Source: Sinosporangium siamense (GTDB taxonomy: Bacteria; Actinomycetota; Actinomycetes; Streptosporangiales; Streptosporangiaceae). From it: a DNA stretch of 64,000 bases. Shown piece by piece: positions 37,637 through 47,284 of the stretch (positions are counted from its first letter, which is position 1; every line of letters starts with the position of its first letter). The notes under the pieces were generated by a model. It worked only from the letters and a program-made list of their open reading frames with translations. It had not been told where the DNA came from and ran no database searches. Position numbers and translations under genes: made by a program. The stretch spans positions 103,764 through 167,763 of the forward strand of contig NZ_BOOW01000037.1 of the NCBI RefSeq assembly GCF_016863435.1, read 5' to 3'.

Positions 37637-38398
37637 TCACGCCAGTGACCGCGCGAGTGCCCGGGAGATGCCGAGCGCGGACGTCTTGACGGCGGGCGCG
37701 AGCCGGGTCGGCTGGAAGCGCGCCAGCGGCACCGACACCGACAACGCCGCCACCACCGCGCCCTCCCGGAAGATCGGCGCCGCGATGCACGCCCCGCCGA
37801 GCTGGGCCTCCTCGCGGTCGTAGGCGAGCCCGGACGCCTGTACCTGCCCGAGCGACTCCTCCAGCTGTTTGGCGTCGATGATCGAGTGCCGGGTCAGCCG
37901 CCGCAGCGGGCGCGACAACACCTCCTCGACGAACGCGGGGGAGGAGTAGGCCAGCAGCGCTTTGCCGACGCCGGTGCAGGTCAGCGGGAGGCGCCCGCCG
38001 ACGCGGGACGGAAGGGCGAAAGATTCGTGACCGCGGATCTTCTCCACATAGACCACATCGAGCCCGTCCCTGACCCCGAGGTGGATGGTCTCGTGCGTCG
38101 CCTCGAACAGGTCGTGCATGAACGGCAGAGCGGCATGCCGTAAATCACGCTCCAGCGGCACGATGCTGCCGAGTTCGAACAGCCGGCGGCCGAGGTAGTA
38201 GCCGTCCCTGCGCCGCTGGACGGCACCGACGGCCGTCAGTTCGGTCAAGAGCCGGTAGGCCGTCGTTTTCGGGAGATGGCAACGTTCGGCCACGTCGATC
38301 AGGCGTATCGGCCCGCCACTGGGCCGGAACGCGTCAAGAACGAGCCAAGACTTCTCCAACATAGAGAGCCGATCCGGGTTCCGTGTCACGGAACCCAT
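37637..38398 (-). CDS. IclR-family regulator of the kynurenine operon
   Basis: The 253-residue product has an N-terminal HTH at about 13-75 (LEKSWLVLDAFRPSGGPIRLIDVAERCHLPKTTAYRLLTELTAVGAVQR) and a C-terminal effector domain (YVEKIRGHESFALPSRVGGRLPLTCTGVGKALLAY, with the usual P-x-C-T-G-x-GKA motif). IclR proteins control aromatic-compound catabolism. It is divergent from the nine-gene kynurenine operon, 68 bp away. A perfect palindrome overlaps its first codons, suggesting autoregulation, or that the true start is the Met at 38362. The likely effector is a pathway intermediate. Confidence 0.88.
   Translation of the reverse strand: MGSVTRNPDRLSMLEKSWLVLDAFRPSGGPIRLIDVAERCHLPKTTAYRLLTELTAVGAVQRRRDGYYLGRRLFELGSIVPLERDLRHAALPFMHDLFEATHETIHLGVRDGLDVVYVEKIRGHESFALPSRVGGRLPLTCTGVGKALLAYSSPAFVEEVLSRPLRRLTRHSIIDAKQLEESLGQVQASGLAYDREEAQLGGACIAAPIFREGAVVAALSVSVPLARFQPTRLAPAVKTSALGISRALARSLA
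38376..38396. promoter_or_regulatory. Perfect 21-bp palindrome at the start of iclR: likely operator
   Basis: GGGTTCCGTG and CACGGAACCC are exact reverse complements around a single T. It overlaps the predicted iclR start and faces the kynurenine operon, whose first codon is 71 bp away. IclR operators are commonly palindromes with GTTCC/GGAAC-type arms. This is the strongest regulatory palindrome in the window. Confidence 0.65.
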
Positions 38399-38466
38399 TG
38401 TTGTCTAGCCGGGACCGCTGCCTCTATACCGGGGGTGAGAGCTTTTCGCGGTGTGAGGAGAACCCG

Positions 38467-39921
38467 TTGTCTGACCAGGTAGCCCACTTCATCGGTGGAG
38501 CCCCGGTCGCCGAGGGCCCCCTGTTCCCGGTGCACGATCCGGTGACCGGCGCAGTCGTGCGCCAGGTCCACGAAGCGGACCGTGCGACCGTGGACCGGGC
38601 GGTGCGGGCGGCCCGCGCGGCGTTGCCCGCGTGGGCGGGGTTGTCGGTCGCCGAGCGGGCCCAATGGATGCGCCGTCTCGCCGACGCGATCGAGGAACGT
38701 TTCGAGGACCTGGTGGCGGCCGAGATCGCCGACACCGGTAAGTCCATCACCCAGACCCGCACGCTGGACATCCCACGCGGTGCGGCTAATTTCCGGTCGT
38801 TCGCCGAGATCGCGGCTCAGCGCCCGGACAGCGCCTTCCACCTGCCGGGCGTGCTCAGCTATACCGTGCCCAAGCCGCTCGGCGTCGTCGCGGTCATCGT
38901 GCCGTGGAACCTGCCGTTCCTGCTCATGACCTGGAAACTCGGCCCGGCCCTCGTCGCCGGCAACACCGTTGTGGTCAAACCCTCGGAGAACACCCCGGGC
39001 TCGGCAGCCGTGCTGGCCGAGATCGCCGCCGGGATCGGCCTGCCGCCGGGCGTGCTCAACGTGATCCACGGATACGGCGGGAGCTCGGCCGGCCAGTTCC
39101 TCGTCGAGCACGACGGCGTGGACGCGGTCACCTTCACCGGCGAGAGCCGTACCGGCTCCACCATCATGAAGTCGGTTGCAGACCGGGTGAAACCCATCTC
39201 GTTCGAGCTCGGCGGGAAGAACGCCGGGCTGGTCTTCGCCGACGCCGACCTCGATGCGGCGGTGGAGGGCTGCGTGCGGTCGGTGTTCACCAACGGCGGG
39301 CAGGTGTGCCTGTGCACCGAGCGGCTCTATGTGGAGCGGCCGGTCTTTGAGGACTTCACCGCGCGGCTCGCCGAGCGGGCGCGGGCGCTCGTCTTCGGCA
39401 GGCCGCAGGATGAGAACACCACCATGATGCCGATGATCTCGGCCGAGCACCGCGACAAGGTGCTTTCCTACTATGACCTCGCCAAGGCCGACGGGGCGAA
39501 GGTGTGGGCCGGCGGCGGGGTGCCGAGCTTCGGCGACGACCGCGACTCCGGATACTACGTCGAGCCGACCGTGCTCACGGGGCTCCCCGCCGGCTCGCGG
39601 GTCAACCGCGAGGAGATCTTCGGCCCCGTCTGCCACATCGCGCCCTTCGACACCGAGGCCGAGGCGGTCGCGCTCGCCAACGACAGCGAGTACGGCCTGG
39701 CCGCGACGCTGTGGACCACCGGGCTTGACCGCGCCCACCGGGTCGCACGGCAGCTTGAGGCTGGGCTGGTCTGGGTGAACACGTGGTATCTCCGCGACCT
39801 GCGCACCCCGTTCGGCGGGGTGGGGCTCTCGGGCATCGGCCGCGAGGGCGGTGTGCATTCGCTCGATTTCTATTCCGAGCCGACGACGATCACGATCAAG
39901 TTGGGAGAGGCCGATGGATGA
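38467..39921 (+). CDS. 2-aminomuconate 6-semialdehyde dehydrogenase
   Basis: An NAD-dependent aldehyde dehydrogenase of 484 residues, first gene of the kynurenine operon. It oxidises 2-aminomuconate semialdehyde to 2-aminomuconate (the nbaE/amnC step). Visible motifs are the NAD fold [43 protein letters not shown], the general base in FELGGKNAG, and catalytic Cys281 in [11 protein letters not shown]. The start is TTG at 38467 after GAGGAG; the frame extends upstream but the extension is not family-like. The substrate is assigned from the operon; 2-hydroxymuconate semialdehyde is the alternative. Its end overlaps the next start by 8 bp. Confidence 0.85.
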   Translation: MSDQVAHFIGGAPVAEGPLFPVHDPVTGAVVRQVHEADRATVDRAVRAARAALPAWAGLSVAERAQWMRRLADAIEERFEDLVAAEIADTGKSITQTRTLDIPRGAANFRSFAEIAAQRPDSAFHLPGVLSYTVPKPLGVVAVIVPWNLPFLLMTWKLGPALVAGNTVVVKPSENTPGSAAVLAEIAAGIGLPPGVLNVIHGYGGSSAGQFLVEHDGVDAVTFTGESRTGSTIMKSVADRVKPISFELGGKNAGLVFADADLDAAVEGCVRSVFTNGGQVCLCTERLYVERPVFEDFTARLAERARALVFGRPQDENTTMMPMISAEHRDKVLSYYDLAKADGAKVWAGGGVPSFGDDRDSGYYVEPTVLTGLPAGSRVNREEIFGPVCHIAPFDTEAEAVALANDSEYGLAATLWTTGLDRAHRVARQLEAGLVWVNTWYLRDLRTPFGGVGLSGIGREGGVHSLDFYSEPTTITIKLGEADG

Positions 39922-40711
39922 GTGGTCCGAGGCGGTCGACGCCATCACCGAGGCCGCCGACCGCCTGCGCGAAGCCGAGCGCTCCGGCAAGCCGTGCGCG
40001 CCGGTGCGTGAGCTGCTGACGAGGAAGGACGCCGGGACCGGCTACGCCGTACAGGAGATCAACACGCGGCGGGCGCTTTCCGACGGGCGGCGGCTCGTGG
40101 GGCGGAAGATCGGGCTGACGTCGCAGGTGGTGCAACGCCAGCTCGGAGTGGATCAACCAGACTTCGGCATGCTTTTTGCGGATATGGCCTATGCGGATGG
40201 GCTGCCGATCCCGACGGAACGTTTCCTCCAGCCCAAGGCCGAGGCCGAGCTCGCGCTCGTGCTCGGCCAGGACCTCTCCGGCGGGCCGTTCACGGTCGCC
40301 GACGTGATCCGCGCGGTGGACTTCGTGCTTCCCGCGATCGAGATCGTCGACAGCCGCATCGCCGGATGGGACATCACCCTGGTCGACACGATCGCCGACA
40401 ACGCCTCCAGCGGCGCCTTCGTGCTCGGCAACACGCCGGTCGGCCTGCGCGGCCTCGACCTGCGCCTGGCGGGCATGACGATGACCTCACGCGGCAAGGA
40501 GGTGTCGACCGGCGCCGGCGCGGCCTGCCTCGGGCATCCGCTCAACGCCGCGGTGTGGCTCGCCGACGCGCTCGGCGGCACCGGCTATCCGCTGCGGGCC
40601 GGCGACATCGTGCTGACCGGCGCGCTCGGGCCGATGGTGCCGGTCGCGGCGGGTGACGTGTTCGAGGCGCACATCGACGGTGTCGGATCGGTCAGGGCGG
40701 TGTTCCAATGA
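39914..40711 (+). CDS. 2-oxopent-4-enoate hydratase
   Basis: A 265-residue member of the fumarylacetoacetase-like hydratase/decarboxylase family (MhpD/NahL/XylJ type). It adds water to 2-oxopent-4-enoate to give 4-hydroxy-2-oxovalerate. Key stretches are [32 protein letters not shown] and [17 protein letters not shown], with the metal-binding Glu residues, and [32 protein letters not shown]. Its sister at 42659 is the decarboxylase; this one has the hydratase-type QPDFGML loop. The ATG at 39914 lies inside the end of the previous gene; the stop overlaps the next start (ATGA). Confidence 0.85.
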   Translation: MDEWSEAVDAITEAADRLREAERSGKPCAPVRELLTRKDAGTGYAVQEINTRRALSDGRRLVGRKIGLTSQVVQRQLGVDQPDFGMLFADMAYADGLPIPTERFLQPKAEAELALVLGQDLSGGPFTVADVIRAVDFVLPAIEIVDSRIAGWDITLVDTIADNASSGAFVLGNTPVGLRGLDLRLAGMTMTSRGKEVSTGAGAACLGHPLNAAVWLADALGGTGYPLRAGDIVLTGALGPMVPVAAGDVFEAHIDGVGSVRAVFQ

Positions 40712-41655
40712 GTGTCCACACACGTGAGTTCTCCGGCGCGAGAGCGAAGATCGCGATCATCGGGTCCGGCAACATCGGCACCGACCTCATGTTCAAGGCC
40801 CTGCTGTCCCGGCGGGTCGAGGTCGTGGCGATGGCCGGCATCGACCCCGGCTCCGACGGCCTGGCCAGGGCCCGGCGGCGCGGGGTCGCCACCACCCACG
40901 AGGGGGTGGACGGGCTGGTCGCGCTGCCGGAGTTCGCCGACGTGGACATCGTGCTCGACGCAACCTCGGCCGGGGCACACGCCTACAACTCGGCCACCGT
41001 CCGCGAGCACGGCAAACGCGTCATCGACCTCACCCCCGCCGCGATCGGGCCGTATGTGGTTCCGCCCGTCAACCTGGAGGAACACCTCGCCGCGCCGAAC
41101 ATCAACATGGTGACGTGCGGCGGGCAGGCCACGATCCCCATCGTCGCCGCCGTCGCGGGCGAGACACCCGTGCACTACGCGGAGATCGTCGCCTCGATCG
41201 CCTCGAAATCGGCGGGTCCCGGCACCCGGGCCAACATCGACGAGTTCACCGAGACCACCTCACGGGCCATCGAACAGGTCGGCGGCGCCCAGCGCGGCAA
41301 GGCCATCATCGTGCTGAACCCCGCCGAACCCCCGCTGATCATGCGTGACACGGTCTATTGCCTGGTGAGCGACTGCGACGAGGACAAGGTCGCGGCGGCG
41401 GTCGCCGCGATGGTGGAGAAGGTGCAGGGCTATGTGCCTGGATATCGCCTCAAACAGGCTGTGCAGTTCAGCCCGGTGCCACCGGACGAGCCGGTGTGGA
41501 CGATGGTCCCGGGCGTGCGCGGCGGAACCAAGGTGAGCGTGTTCCTCGAAGTCGAGGGTGCCGCCCACTACCTCCCTGCTTATGCCGGCAACTTGGACAT
41601 CATGACCTCGGCCGCGCTGCGTACGGCCGAGCGCTTGGCGGAGGTGTCGGCATGA
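40708..41655 (+). CDS. mhpF: Acetaldehyde dehydrogenase (acetylating)
   Basis: Converts acetaldehyde, NAD and CoA to acetyl-CoA; it works as a complex with the aldolase encoded next, which channels acetaldehyde to it (DmpFG/BphIJ type). The 315-residue product has the N-terminal NAD motif [16 protein letters not shown] and catalytic Cys137 in [12 protein letters not shown], and the family [22 protein letters not shown]. Start and stop overlap neighbours by 4 bp (ATGA at both ends). The pairing with the aldolase gene supports the function. Confidence 0.93.
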   Translation: MSVHTREFSGARAKIAIIGSGNIGTDLMFKALLSRRVEVVAMAGIDPGSDGLARARRRGVATTHEGVDGLVALPEFADVDIVLDATSAGAHAYNSATVREHGKRVIDLTPAAIGPYVVPPVNLEEHLAAPNINMVTCGGQATIPIVAAVAGETPVHYAEIVASIASKSAGPGTRANIDEFTETTSRAIEQVGGAQRGKAIIVLNPAEPPLIMRDTVYCLVSDCDEDKVAAAVAAMVEKVQGYVPGYRLKQAVQFSPVPPDEPVWTMVPGVRGGTKVSVFLEVEGAAHYLPAYAGNLDIMTSAALRTAERLAEVSA

Positions 41656-42662
41656 GGCTCTATGTGCAGGATGTGACGCTGCGGGATGGCATGCACGCCA
41701 TCCGGCACCGCTACACCGTCGATCAGGCCGCCGAGATCGCCGCGGCCCTCGACGCCGCGGGCGTCGCTGCCATCGAGGTCGCCCACGGCGACGGCCTCGC
41801 CGGCGGCAGCTTCAACTACGGTCCCGGCGCGCACACCGACGAGGAGTGGATCACCGCCGTGGCCGGCGCCGTACGGCACGCCAAACTCACCACGCTCCTG
41901 CTGCCCGGCATCGGCACTGTGCACGACCTGCGCAAAGCCCATGAACTCGGTGTGACCTCGGTGCGGATCGCCACCCACTGCACCGAGGCCGACATCTCCG
42001 CGCAGCACATCGCGGTGGCCCGCGACCTCGGCATGGACGTGGCGGGATTCCTCATGATGTCGCACATGGCACCCGCTGAGGAGCTCGCCCGGCAGGCCAA
42101 ACTGATGGAGTCGTACGGCGCGCACTGCGTCTATGTCACCGACTCCGGCGGCAGGCTCACCATGGACGGGGTTCGCGACCGGGTCCGGGCCTACCGCGAG
42201 GTGCTCGCGCCGGAGACAGAGATCGGCATCCACGCCCACCACAACCTGGGGCTCGGGGTGGCCAACTCGGTCGTCGCCGCAGAGAACGGCACCTACCGGG
42301 TGGACGCCTCCCTGGCGGGCATGGGAGCCGGGGCGGGCAACTGCCCGATCGAGGTGTTCGTCGCGGTCGCCGATCTGATGGGCTGGGACCACGGCTGCGA
42401 CCTTCATGCGCTCATGGATGCCGCCGACGACCTGATCCGCCCGCTTCAGGACCGGCCGGTGCGTGTCGACCGGGAGACGCTGACCTTGGGTTATGCGGGT
42501 GTCTACTCCAGCTTCCTGCGGCACGCCGAGACCGCCTCGCAGCGCTACGGGGTCGACACCCGGACGATTCTGACCGAGGTGGGACGCCGCCGCATGGTCG
42601 GGGGACAGGAGGACATGATCGTGGACATCGCGCTCGACCTGAGCCGGGGAGGCACGGCGTGA
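41652..42662 (+). CDS. mhpE: 4-hydroxy-2-oxovalerate aldolase
   Basis: Splits 4-hydroxy-2-oxovalerate into pyruvate and acetaldehyde. The 336-residue product has the catalytic [15 protein letters not shown] start (Arg-Asp), [18 protein letters not shown], the metal-binding [16 protein letters not shown] and the C-terminal communication domain that binds the dehydrogenase ([21 protein letters not shown]). The ATG at 41652 overlaps the stop of the dehydrogenase gene; a longer upstream frame exists but overlaps that gene. The stop overlaps the next gene (GTGA). Confidence 0.94.
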   Translation: MRLYVQDVTLRDGMHAIRHRYTVDQAAEIAAALDAAGVAAIEVAHGDGLAGGSFNYGPGAHTDEEWITAVAGAVRHAKLTTLLLPGIGTVHDLRKAHELGVTSVRIATHCTEADISAQHIAVARDLGMDVAGFLMMSHMAPAEELARQAKLMESYGAHCVYVTDSGGRLTMDGVRDRVRAYREVLAPETEIGIHAHHNLGLGVANSVVAAENGTYRVDASLAGMGAGAGNCPIEVFVAVADLMGWDHGCDLHALMDAADDLIRPLQDRPVRVDRETLTLGYAGVYSSFLRHAETASQRYGVDTRTILTEVGRRRMVGGQEDMIVDIALDLSRGGTA

Positions 42663-43438
42663 ACCGCGCTCAACTTCTCGACGAGGCCGCGCGTACGGCG
42701 AAAGCCGTCCCGCAGCCGGCTCCCGGAACCGGCAGGGAGGAGGACGAGGTCCTCGCGGCCTACGGCGTACAACGCGAGCTGGTGCAGCTCAGGCTTGACC
42801 GCGGGGACCGGCTGGCCGGGGTGAAGCTCGGGTTCACCAGTGAGGGCAAACGCCGCCAGATGGGGGTGCACGACCTGATCCTCGGCCAGGTGACCGAGGG
42901 CATGGCCGTGGCCGACGGAGCGGACATCGATATCTCGGGTTTCATCCACCCGAGGGTGGAGCCTGAGGTCGTCTACCTCCTCGGCCGCCGCATCGCCACC
43001 GTCGCCGACGCCCTCGCCCCCGACGCGGTCGTCGCCGTGGCCCCCGGCATCGAGATCATCGACTCGCGTTACGAGAACTTCCGCTTCTCGCTCGCCGACG
43101 TCGTCGCCGACAACACCTCGGCGGCCGGATTCGCCGTCGGCCCCTGGCAACCGTACGACCCTGGGGCCTGGAACCGCGGGGTCGTCTTCGAGCTGGACGG
43201 CCGTGCCGTACACGTCGGATCGACCGCCGCCATCCTCGGCGACCCGCGCAGGGCCGTCGTGGAGGCCGCGCGCCTCGCCGCCGCGGTCGGCGTCGAGCTC
43301 GAACCCGGCTGGTTGCTGCTCGCCGGCGCCGCCACGCCCGCCGAGCCGCTCGTCCCCGGCAGCCACGTGCGCACAGAGATCCAGGGGCTGGGGTCGGTTT
43401 CCTTCACCGCGCGCCCCGCGGCGGAGGTGGCCGCATGA
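42659..43438 (+). CDS. 2-oxo-3-hexenedioate (4-oxalocrotonate) decarboxylase
   Basis: A 259-residue paralogue of the hydratase, of the XylI/NbaG/DmpH type. It decarboxylates 2-oxo-3-hexenedioate to 2-oxopent-4-enoate. Family stretches are [48 protein letters not shown] with the metal-binding Glu residues, and [32 protein letters not shown]. Having both paralogues in one operon is the usual meta-cleavage arrangement, in which the two form a complex. GTG start, overlapping both neighbours by 4 bp. Which paralogue is hydratase and which decarboxylase rests on loop pattern and is less certain. Confidence 0.8.
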   Translation: MNRAQLLDEAARTAKAVPQPAPGTGREEDEVLAAYGVQRELVQLRLDRGDRLAGVKLGFTSEGKRRQMGVHDLILGQVTEGMAVADGADIDISGFIHPRVEPEVVYLLGRRIATVADALAPDAVVAVAPGIEIIDSRYENFRFSLADVVADNTSAAGFAVGPWQPYDPGAWNRGVVFELDGRAVHVGSTAAILGDPRRAVVEAARLAAAVGVELEPGWLLLAGAATPAEPLVPGSHVRTEIQGLGSVSFTARPAAEVAA

Positions 43439-43890
43439 ACCAGAGCCGCATGAAAAACACCAGTTCGCCGCCGCAGGCACTGACCGTCGCCGGCAAGGCC
43501 ACCCCCCGGGGCAGGTTTCCGCACGTCAAACGGTCGGGGGACTTCGTCTTCGTGTCGGGCACCAGCTCGCGCCTGCCCGACAACACCATCGCGGGCGCGC
43601 GGGCGGACGAGTTCGGCACCGTGGAACTCGACATCCGCGTGCAGACCCGCGCCGTCATCGAGAACATCCGCGACCTGCTACGCGCGGCAGGTGCGGATCT
43701 CTCCGATCTCGTGCAGCTCACCACATATCTGGTGAACATGAATGACTTCGGAGGCTACAACGAGGTCTACGCAGAGTATTTCGACGAGACCGGACCCACA
43801 CGCACCACGGTCGCGGTCCATCAGTTGCCACATCCGCATCTGCTCATCGAGATTCAGGCCGTCGCACATCGGCCGGAGGAGCGCGCATGA
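43435..43890 (+). CDS. RidA-family 2-aminomuconate deaminase
   Basis: The 151-residue product belongs to the RidA/YjgF/UK114 family. In nba/amn-type pathways a protein of this family removes the amino group of 2-aminomuconate to give 2-oxo-3-hexenedioate. Seen are [25 protein letters not shown], the strand-helix core [34 protein letters not shown] and the substrate-site Arg in [25 protein letters not shown]. Its position between decarboxylase and dioxygenase genes supports this over the general RidA role of imine hydrolysis. ATG start within the previous stop (ATGA). Confidence 0.82.
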   Translation: MNQSRMKNTSSPPQALTVAGKATPRGRFPHVKRSGDFVFVSGTSSRLPDNTIAGARADEFGTVELDIRVQTRAVIENIRDLLRAAGADLSDLVQLTTYLVNMNDFGGYNEVYAEYFDETGPTRTTVAVHQLPHPHLLIEIQAVAHRPEERA

Positions 43891-44402
43891 TACCCCCGAT
43901 CGACTTCAACAAGTGGATCGACGAGAACGCCCACCTGCTCAAGCCACCGGTGGGCAACAAGGTCATCTTTGAGGACGCGGAGAACCTCTTCGTCATGGTC
44001 GTCGGCGGGCCCAACAAGCGCACCGACTATCACGTCGACCCTTATGAAGAGCTGTTCTACCAGGTGCGCGGCAATATGCACATCAACATCATGACCCCGG
44101 ACGGGCCGGATACCGTGCACGTCCGTGAGGGGCAGATGTGGCTGTTGCCGCCGAACCTCCCGCACTCTCCGCAGCGTCCGGAAGAGGGCTCGGTCGGCTT
44201 CCTCGTGGAGCGTGTGCGGCCCGAAGGGGTGCTGGAGAGCTTCCGGTGGTATTGCGAGGAGTGCAATGCGATCGTGCACGAGGTCGAGTTGCAGGTCCGC
44301 GACATCGTGGCCGACCTGCCTCCCCTCTTCGAGACGTTCTACTCCGACGAGAAGGCCCGTACCTGCGGCAACTGCGGTGCACTCCACCCGGGCAAGGGCT
44401 GA
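43887..44402 (+). CDS. nbaC: 3-hydroxyanthranilate 3,4-dioxygenase
   Basis: Opens the ring of 3-hydroxyanthranilate with O2 to give 2-amino-3-carboxymuconate semialdehyde (ACMS). The 171-residue cupin has all key residues of the characterised Ralstonia enzyme, shifted by two: iron ligands His49, Glu55 and His93; substrate residues Arg45, Arg97 and Glu108; and a second, rubredoxin-like iron site with Cys123, Cys126, Cys160 and Cys163. The C-terminal rubredoxin-like site marks it as the bacterial two-iron type. ATGA overlap with the RidA gene; 3 bp to the next gene. Confidence 0.95.
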   Translation: MIPPIDFNKWIDENAHLLKPPVGNKVIFEDAENLFVMVVGGPNKRTDYHVDPYEELFYQVRGNMHINIMTPDGPDTVHVREGQMWLLPPNLPHSPQRPEEGSVGFLVERVRPEGVLESFRWYCEECNAIVHEVELQVRDIVADLPPLFETFYSDEKARTCGNCGALHPGKG

Positions 44403-44405
44403 TCG

Positions 44406-45392
44406 TTGATCATTGACGTACACTCGCACTACGTGCCCCGCGGCTGGCCGGACCTCGGCTGGCCGCTGGGGCCCCGGCTCCGCGTCGACTCCGAGCGCGA
44501 GGCCACGATCATGGTGGGCGATCAGGAGTTCCGCCGCATTCAGGACGACTGCTGGAACCCCGCGCGGCGGCTTGAGCAGATGGACGCTGACAAGGTGGAC
44601 GTGCAGGTCGTCTCGCCCACTCCCGTCTTCTTCGCCTATGACCGGCCCGCAATGCAGGCCGCGGGCATCTGCCGGGTCTTCAACGACCTCGCCCTCGACA
44701 TCTGCACTGATCCCAGGCTTGTGCCGTTCTGCCAGGTGCCGCTGCAGGACGCCGACCTCGCCTGCGCCGAACTCGACCGGGCCATGGCGGCCGGCCACCG
44801 GGGTGTGGAGATCGGCAACCACGTCGGCGACCAGGACCTCGACGCCGAGGGCGTCGTGCAGTTCCTCCAGCACTGCGCGGAGGTCGGGGCACCGGTCTTC
44901 GTGCACCCGTGGGACATGCCCGATGGGCCCCGGCTCGATCGCTGGATGGCCCGGTGGCTGGTCGGCATGCCGGCCGAGACCCACCTGTCGGTCCTCGCCA
45001 TGATCCTCGGTGGGGTCTTCGACCGCCTTCCCGACTCGCTGCGCATCTGCTTCGCGCACGGCGGCGGTTCGTTCGCCTTCTGGCTCGGCCGGCTTGAGAA
45101 CGCCTGGCACCGTCGTTCGGATGTGATCGGGGTGTCGGAGTTCCCTCCTTCGCACTATGTGAACAGGTTCTCGGTGGACTCGGTGGTCTTCGACGAGCGG
45201 GCCCTCCGCCTGCTCGTGGACGTGATGGGCGAGGACCAGGTCATGCTCGGCTCGGACTTTCCGTACCCCCTGGGTGAGTCACCGGTGGGGACCGTGATCC
45301 ACAAGGCGGAGTTCCTGTCGAGTACGGCACAGGCCAAGGTGCTCGGCGGTAACGCACAGCGGTTCCTGGCGTTGGAGCCGAGTCCGGCATAA
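44406..45392 (+). CDS. nbaD: 2-amino-3-carboxymuconate-6-semialdehyde decarboxylase (ACMSD)
   Basis: Decarboxylates ACMS to 2-aminomuconate semialdehyde, thereby diverting carbon away from quinolinate and NAD. The 328-residue amidohydrolase-fold product has zinc ligands His6 and His8 (IDVHSHYVP), His167 (FVHPWDM), the catalytic His218 (CFAHGGG) and Asp284 (GSDFPYPLG), all as in the Pseudomonas enzyme. The start is TTG at 44406, three bases after the previous stop. The presence of all five metal-site residues makes this the most secure substrate assignment after the dioxygenase. Confidence 0.94.
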   Translation: MIIDVHSHYVPRGWPDLGWPLGPRLRVDSEREATIMVGDQEFRRIQDDCWNPARRLEQMDADKVDVQVVSPTPVFFAYDRPAMQAAGICRVFNDLALDICTDPRLVPFCQVPLQDADLACAELDRAMAAGHRGVEIGNHVGDQDLDAEGVVQFLQHCAEVGAPVFVHPWDMPDGPRLDRWMARWLVGMPAETHLSVLAMILGGVFDRLPDSLRICFAHGGGSFAFWLGRLENAWHRRSDVIGVSEFPPSHYVNRFSVDSVVFDERALRLLVDVMGEDQVMLGSDFPYPLGESPVGTVIHKAEFLSSTAQAKVLGGNAQRFLALEPSPA

Positions 45393-45443
45393 CGTCCCCT
45401 AAGAAGGTCAGATCGGCCTCATGGGGTATTTGGGAGAGTGATG

Positions 45444-46661
45444 ATGACCCGCGAGGAATGCGCGGCACTGGACGCCGCCGACCCCCTGAAGCACTTCAGG
45501 GATGAGTTCGCCCTGCCAGACGGCATGATCTACCTGACGGGCAACTCCCTCGGCGCCATGCCCAAAAGCGCACCGGAGCGGATCTCTGCCGCCGTCAACG
45601 ACGAATGGGCCAACCGCCTGGTCGGCGGCTGGAACAGCGCACGGTGGTACAACCAGCCCACGGACCTGGGCGACGGCATCGCGCCCCTCATCGGCGCCGG
45701 CCCGGGCCAGGTCGTGGTGGGTGACTCGACAAGCGTCGTGATCTACAAGGCGATGGCCGCCGCCGCACGCCTCAGGCCCGACCGGCGGGTCATCGTCTCC
45801 GATCTGAGCAACTTCCCCACCGACCGCTACGTCGTCGAAGGGCTCGTCAAGGGCCTCGGCGGCGGCTATGAGATCCGCGACATCGGCGACCTCGGCACCG
45901 CCCTCGGCGACGACGTCGCCGCCGTGCTGCTCTCGCAGGTCGACTATCGCACCGGCGCCCGACGCGACATGGCGGCGGTCACCGCCCAGGTGCACGCCGC
46001 CGGCGCGATCATGGTGTGGGACCTGTGCCACAGCGTCGGGGCGTTTCCCGTCGACGTCGGCGACGCCGACTTCGCGCTCGGCTGCACCTACAAATATGTC
46101 AACGGCGGCCCCGGCTCACCCGCTTTCCTCTATGTCGCGCCCCGCCACCAGGCCGACGCCGAGAACGTGCTGTCCGGGTGGTATGGCCACGCCGAGCCCT
46201 TCGCCTTCGAACCGCACTTCCGCCCCGCCGAGGGCGTCCGGCGTTTCGCCGTCAGCACCCCGCACGTGCTCTCGGGCGTCGCCCTGTCGGCCGCCCTGGA
46301 GATGTGGAAACGTGTCGACCTGCACGCGGTGCGGGCCAAGAGTGTGGCGCTCACCAGCCTCTTCATCGACCTCGTCGAGGCCGGCGGCGACCGCGGCCTC
46401 ACCCTGGCGAGCCCACGCGACCCCGATGAGCGCGGCAGCCAGGTCAGCTTCCTGCACCCCGACGGCTATCCCGTGATGCGCGCCCTCATCGACCGCGGCG
46501 TGCACGGCGACTATCGAGCTCCCTCACTGCTCAGATTTGGCTTCGCGCCGCTCTATCTGCGCTATGTGGACGTGTGGGACGCGGCGGCCTTGATCGGGGA
46601 GGTGCTGGACAAGGAGCTGTGGCGCGACGAGAGGTATGCCCAGCGGCTGGCCGTCACCTAA
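45444..46661 (+). CDS. kynU: Kynureninase
   Basis: A PLP enzyme of about 405 residues that splits kynurenine or 3-hydroxykynurenine into (3-hydroxy)anthranilate and alanine. Signature stretches are IYLTGNSLGAMPKSA, VVVGDSTSVVIYKAM, SNFPTDRYVVEGL, WDLCHSVGAFPVDV and the PLP-binding Lys217 in CTYKYVNGGPGSPAFLYV. It is the last gene of the operon and feeds the dioxygenase with 3-hydroxyanthranilate. I start at the second ATG (45444), 7 nt after GGGAG; the ATG at 45441 and GTG at 45438 are in frame. No kynurenine 3-monooxygenase, formamidase or tryptophan dioxygenase is in the window. Confidence 0.94.
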   Translation: MTREECAALDAADPLKHFRDEFALPDGMIYLTGNSLGAMPKSAPERISAAVNDEWANRLVGGWNSARWYNQPTDLGDGIAPLIGAGPGQVVVGDSTSVVIYKAMAAAARLRPDRRVIVSDLSNFPTDRYVVEGLVKGLGGGYEIRDIGDLGTALGDDVAAVLLSQVDYRTGARRDMAAVTAQVHAAGAIMVWDLCHSVGAFPVDVGDADFALGCTYKYVNGGPGSPAFLYVAPRHQADAENVLSGWYGHAEPFAFEPHFRPAEGVRRFAVSTPHVLSGVALSAALEMWKRVDLHAVRAKSVALTSLFIDLVEAGGDRGLTLASPRDPDERGSQVSFLHPDGYPVMRALIDRGVHGDYRAPSLLRFGFAPLYLRYVDVWDAAALIGEVLDKELWRDERYAQRLAVT

Positions 46662-46701
46662 GTCATGTCGAGCACCTAAGGCATGTCGAGACCTAGGCGC
46701 A

Positions 46702-46797
46702 TCGAGACCTAGGGTGTGCCGAGACCTAGGGCGTGTCGAGCTGCGCCACTCGAGACCCAGAGTGTGCTGAGACCTAGGGCGTGTCGAGCTGGGCCAC
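46702..46797. repeat. Two adjacent 48-bp tandem units spanning the 3' end of the MmcQ-type gene
   Basis: Units 46702-46749 and 46750-46797 have the same length and differ at only four positions. The second includes the last codons and stop of the minus-strand MmcQ/YjbR-type gene, so the first is a downstream copy of that gene's end, stop codon included. Further partial copies with CCTAGG/TCGAGACCTAGG continue back to about 46665, close to the kynU stop. Confidence 0.85.
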
Positions 46798-47142
46798 CAG
46801 TCGTTTGGGTGCGACCGAGCGGTAACTCTCGTCGACCCAGTCGAGGAACACCTCGGTGCCGGGGCCGCCCTCGGTGAGCGGGATCGTCACCCAGCCAGAC
46901 CGCCCGAGGCCATATGCCGTCGGCGTGGCCCCGGGCAGGGAGAGCGCGTGGCCATGGGAATCGGGCAGCTTGACGGTGAACCTCGGCTCCCAGGCGGGTG
47001 TGGGATTGTCGGGGCCGAGGAACAGGAAGATCTTCTTATTGACCTTGACGACGGTGTCGCCCCACGGGTGATCCTCGTATGCCTCCGGCATGCCCAAGGC
47101 GAACGCCCGGAGCTCTTCGAGGGTGTCCTGCCAGTCGCTCAT
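46774..47142 (-). CDS. MmcQ/YjbR-family protein
   Basis: A 122-residue protein with the CyaY-like fold of the MmcQ/YjbR family: LRAFALGMPEAYEDHPWGDTVVKVNKKIFLFLG, FTVKLPD and SGWVTIPLTEG, then the end VDESYRSVAPKRLV. Members are small and cytoplasmic; some were described as DNA-binding, but the molecular role is unclear. The ATG at 47142 (MSDWQDTLEEL) is the family-like start; the frame is open further upstream. The 3' end lies within a 48-bp tandem repeat. Faces the end of kynU. Confidence 0.85.
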   Translation of the reverse strand: MSDWQDTLEELRAFALGMPEAYEDHPWGDTVVKVNKKIFLFLGPDNPTPAWEPRFTVKLPDSHGHALSLPGATPTAYGLGRSGWVTIPLTEGGPGTEVFLDWVDESYRSVAPKRLVAQLDTP

Positions 47143-47284
47143 CCGGCCATTGTGGCCCTCGGCACCGACAGTTTCCGCGAGATGCCGCAGGCCTTTGCGG
47201 GAGGATGGCTTTCGGGCACGGCGTCGTGCGCCGCGCCCGAGGCCCATCCCTCAGGGCCGGCCACGTCCCTGGGGCGGCGCGGGT

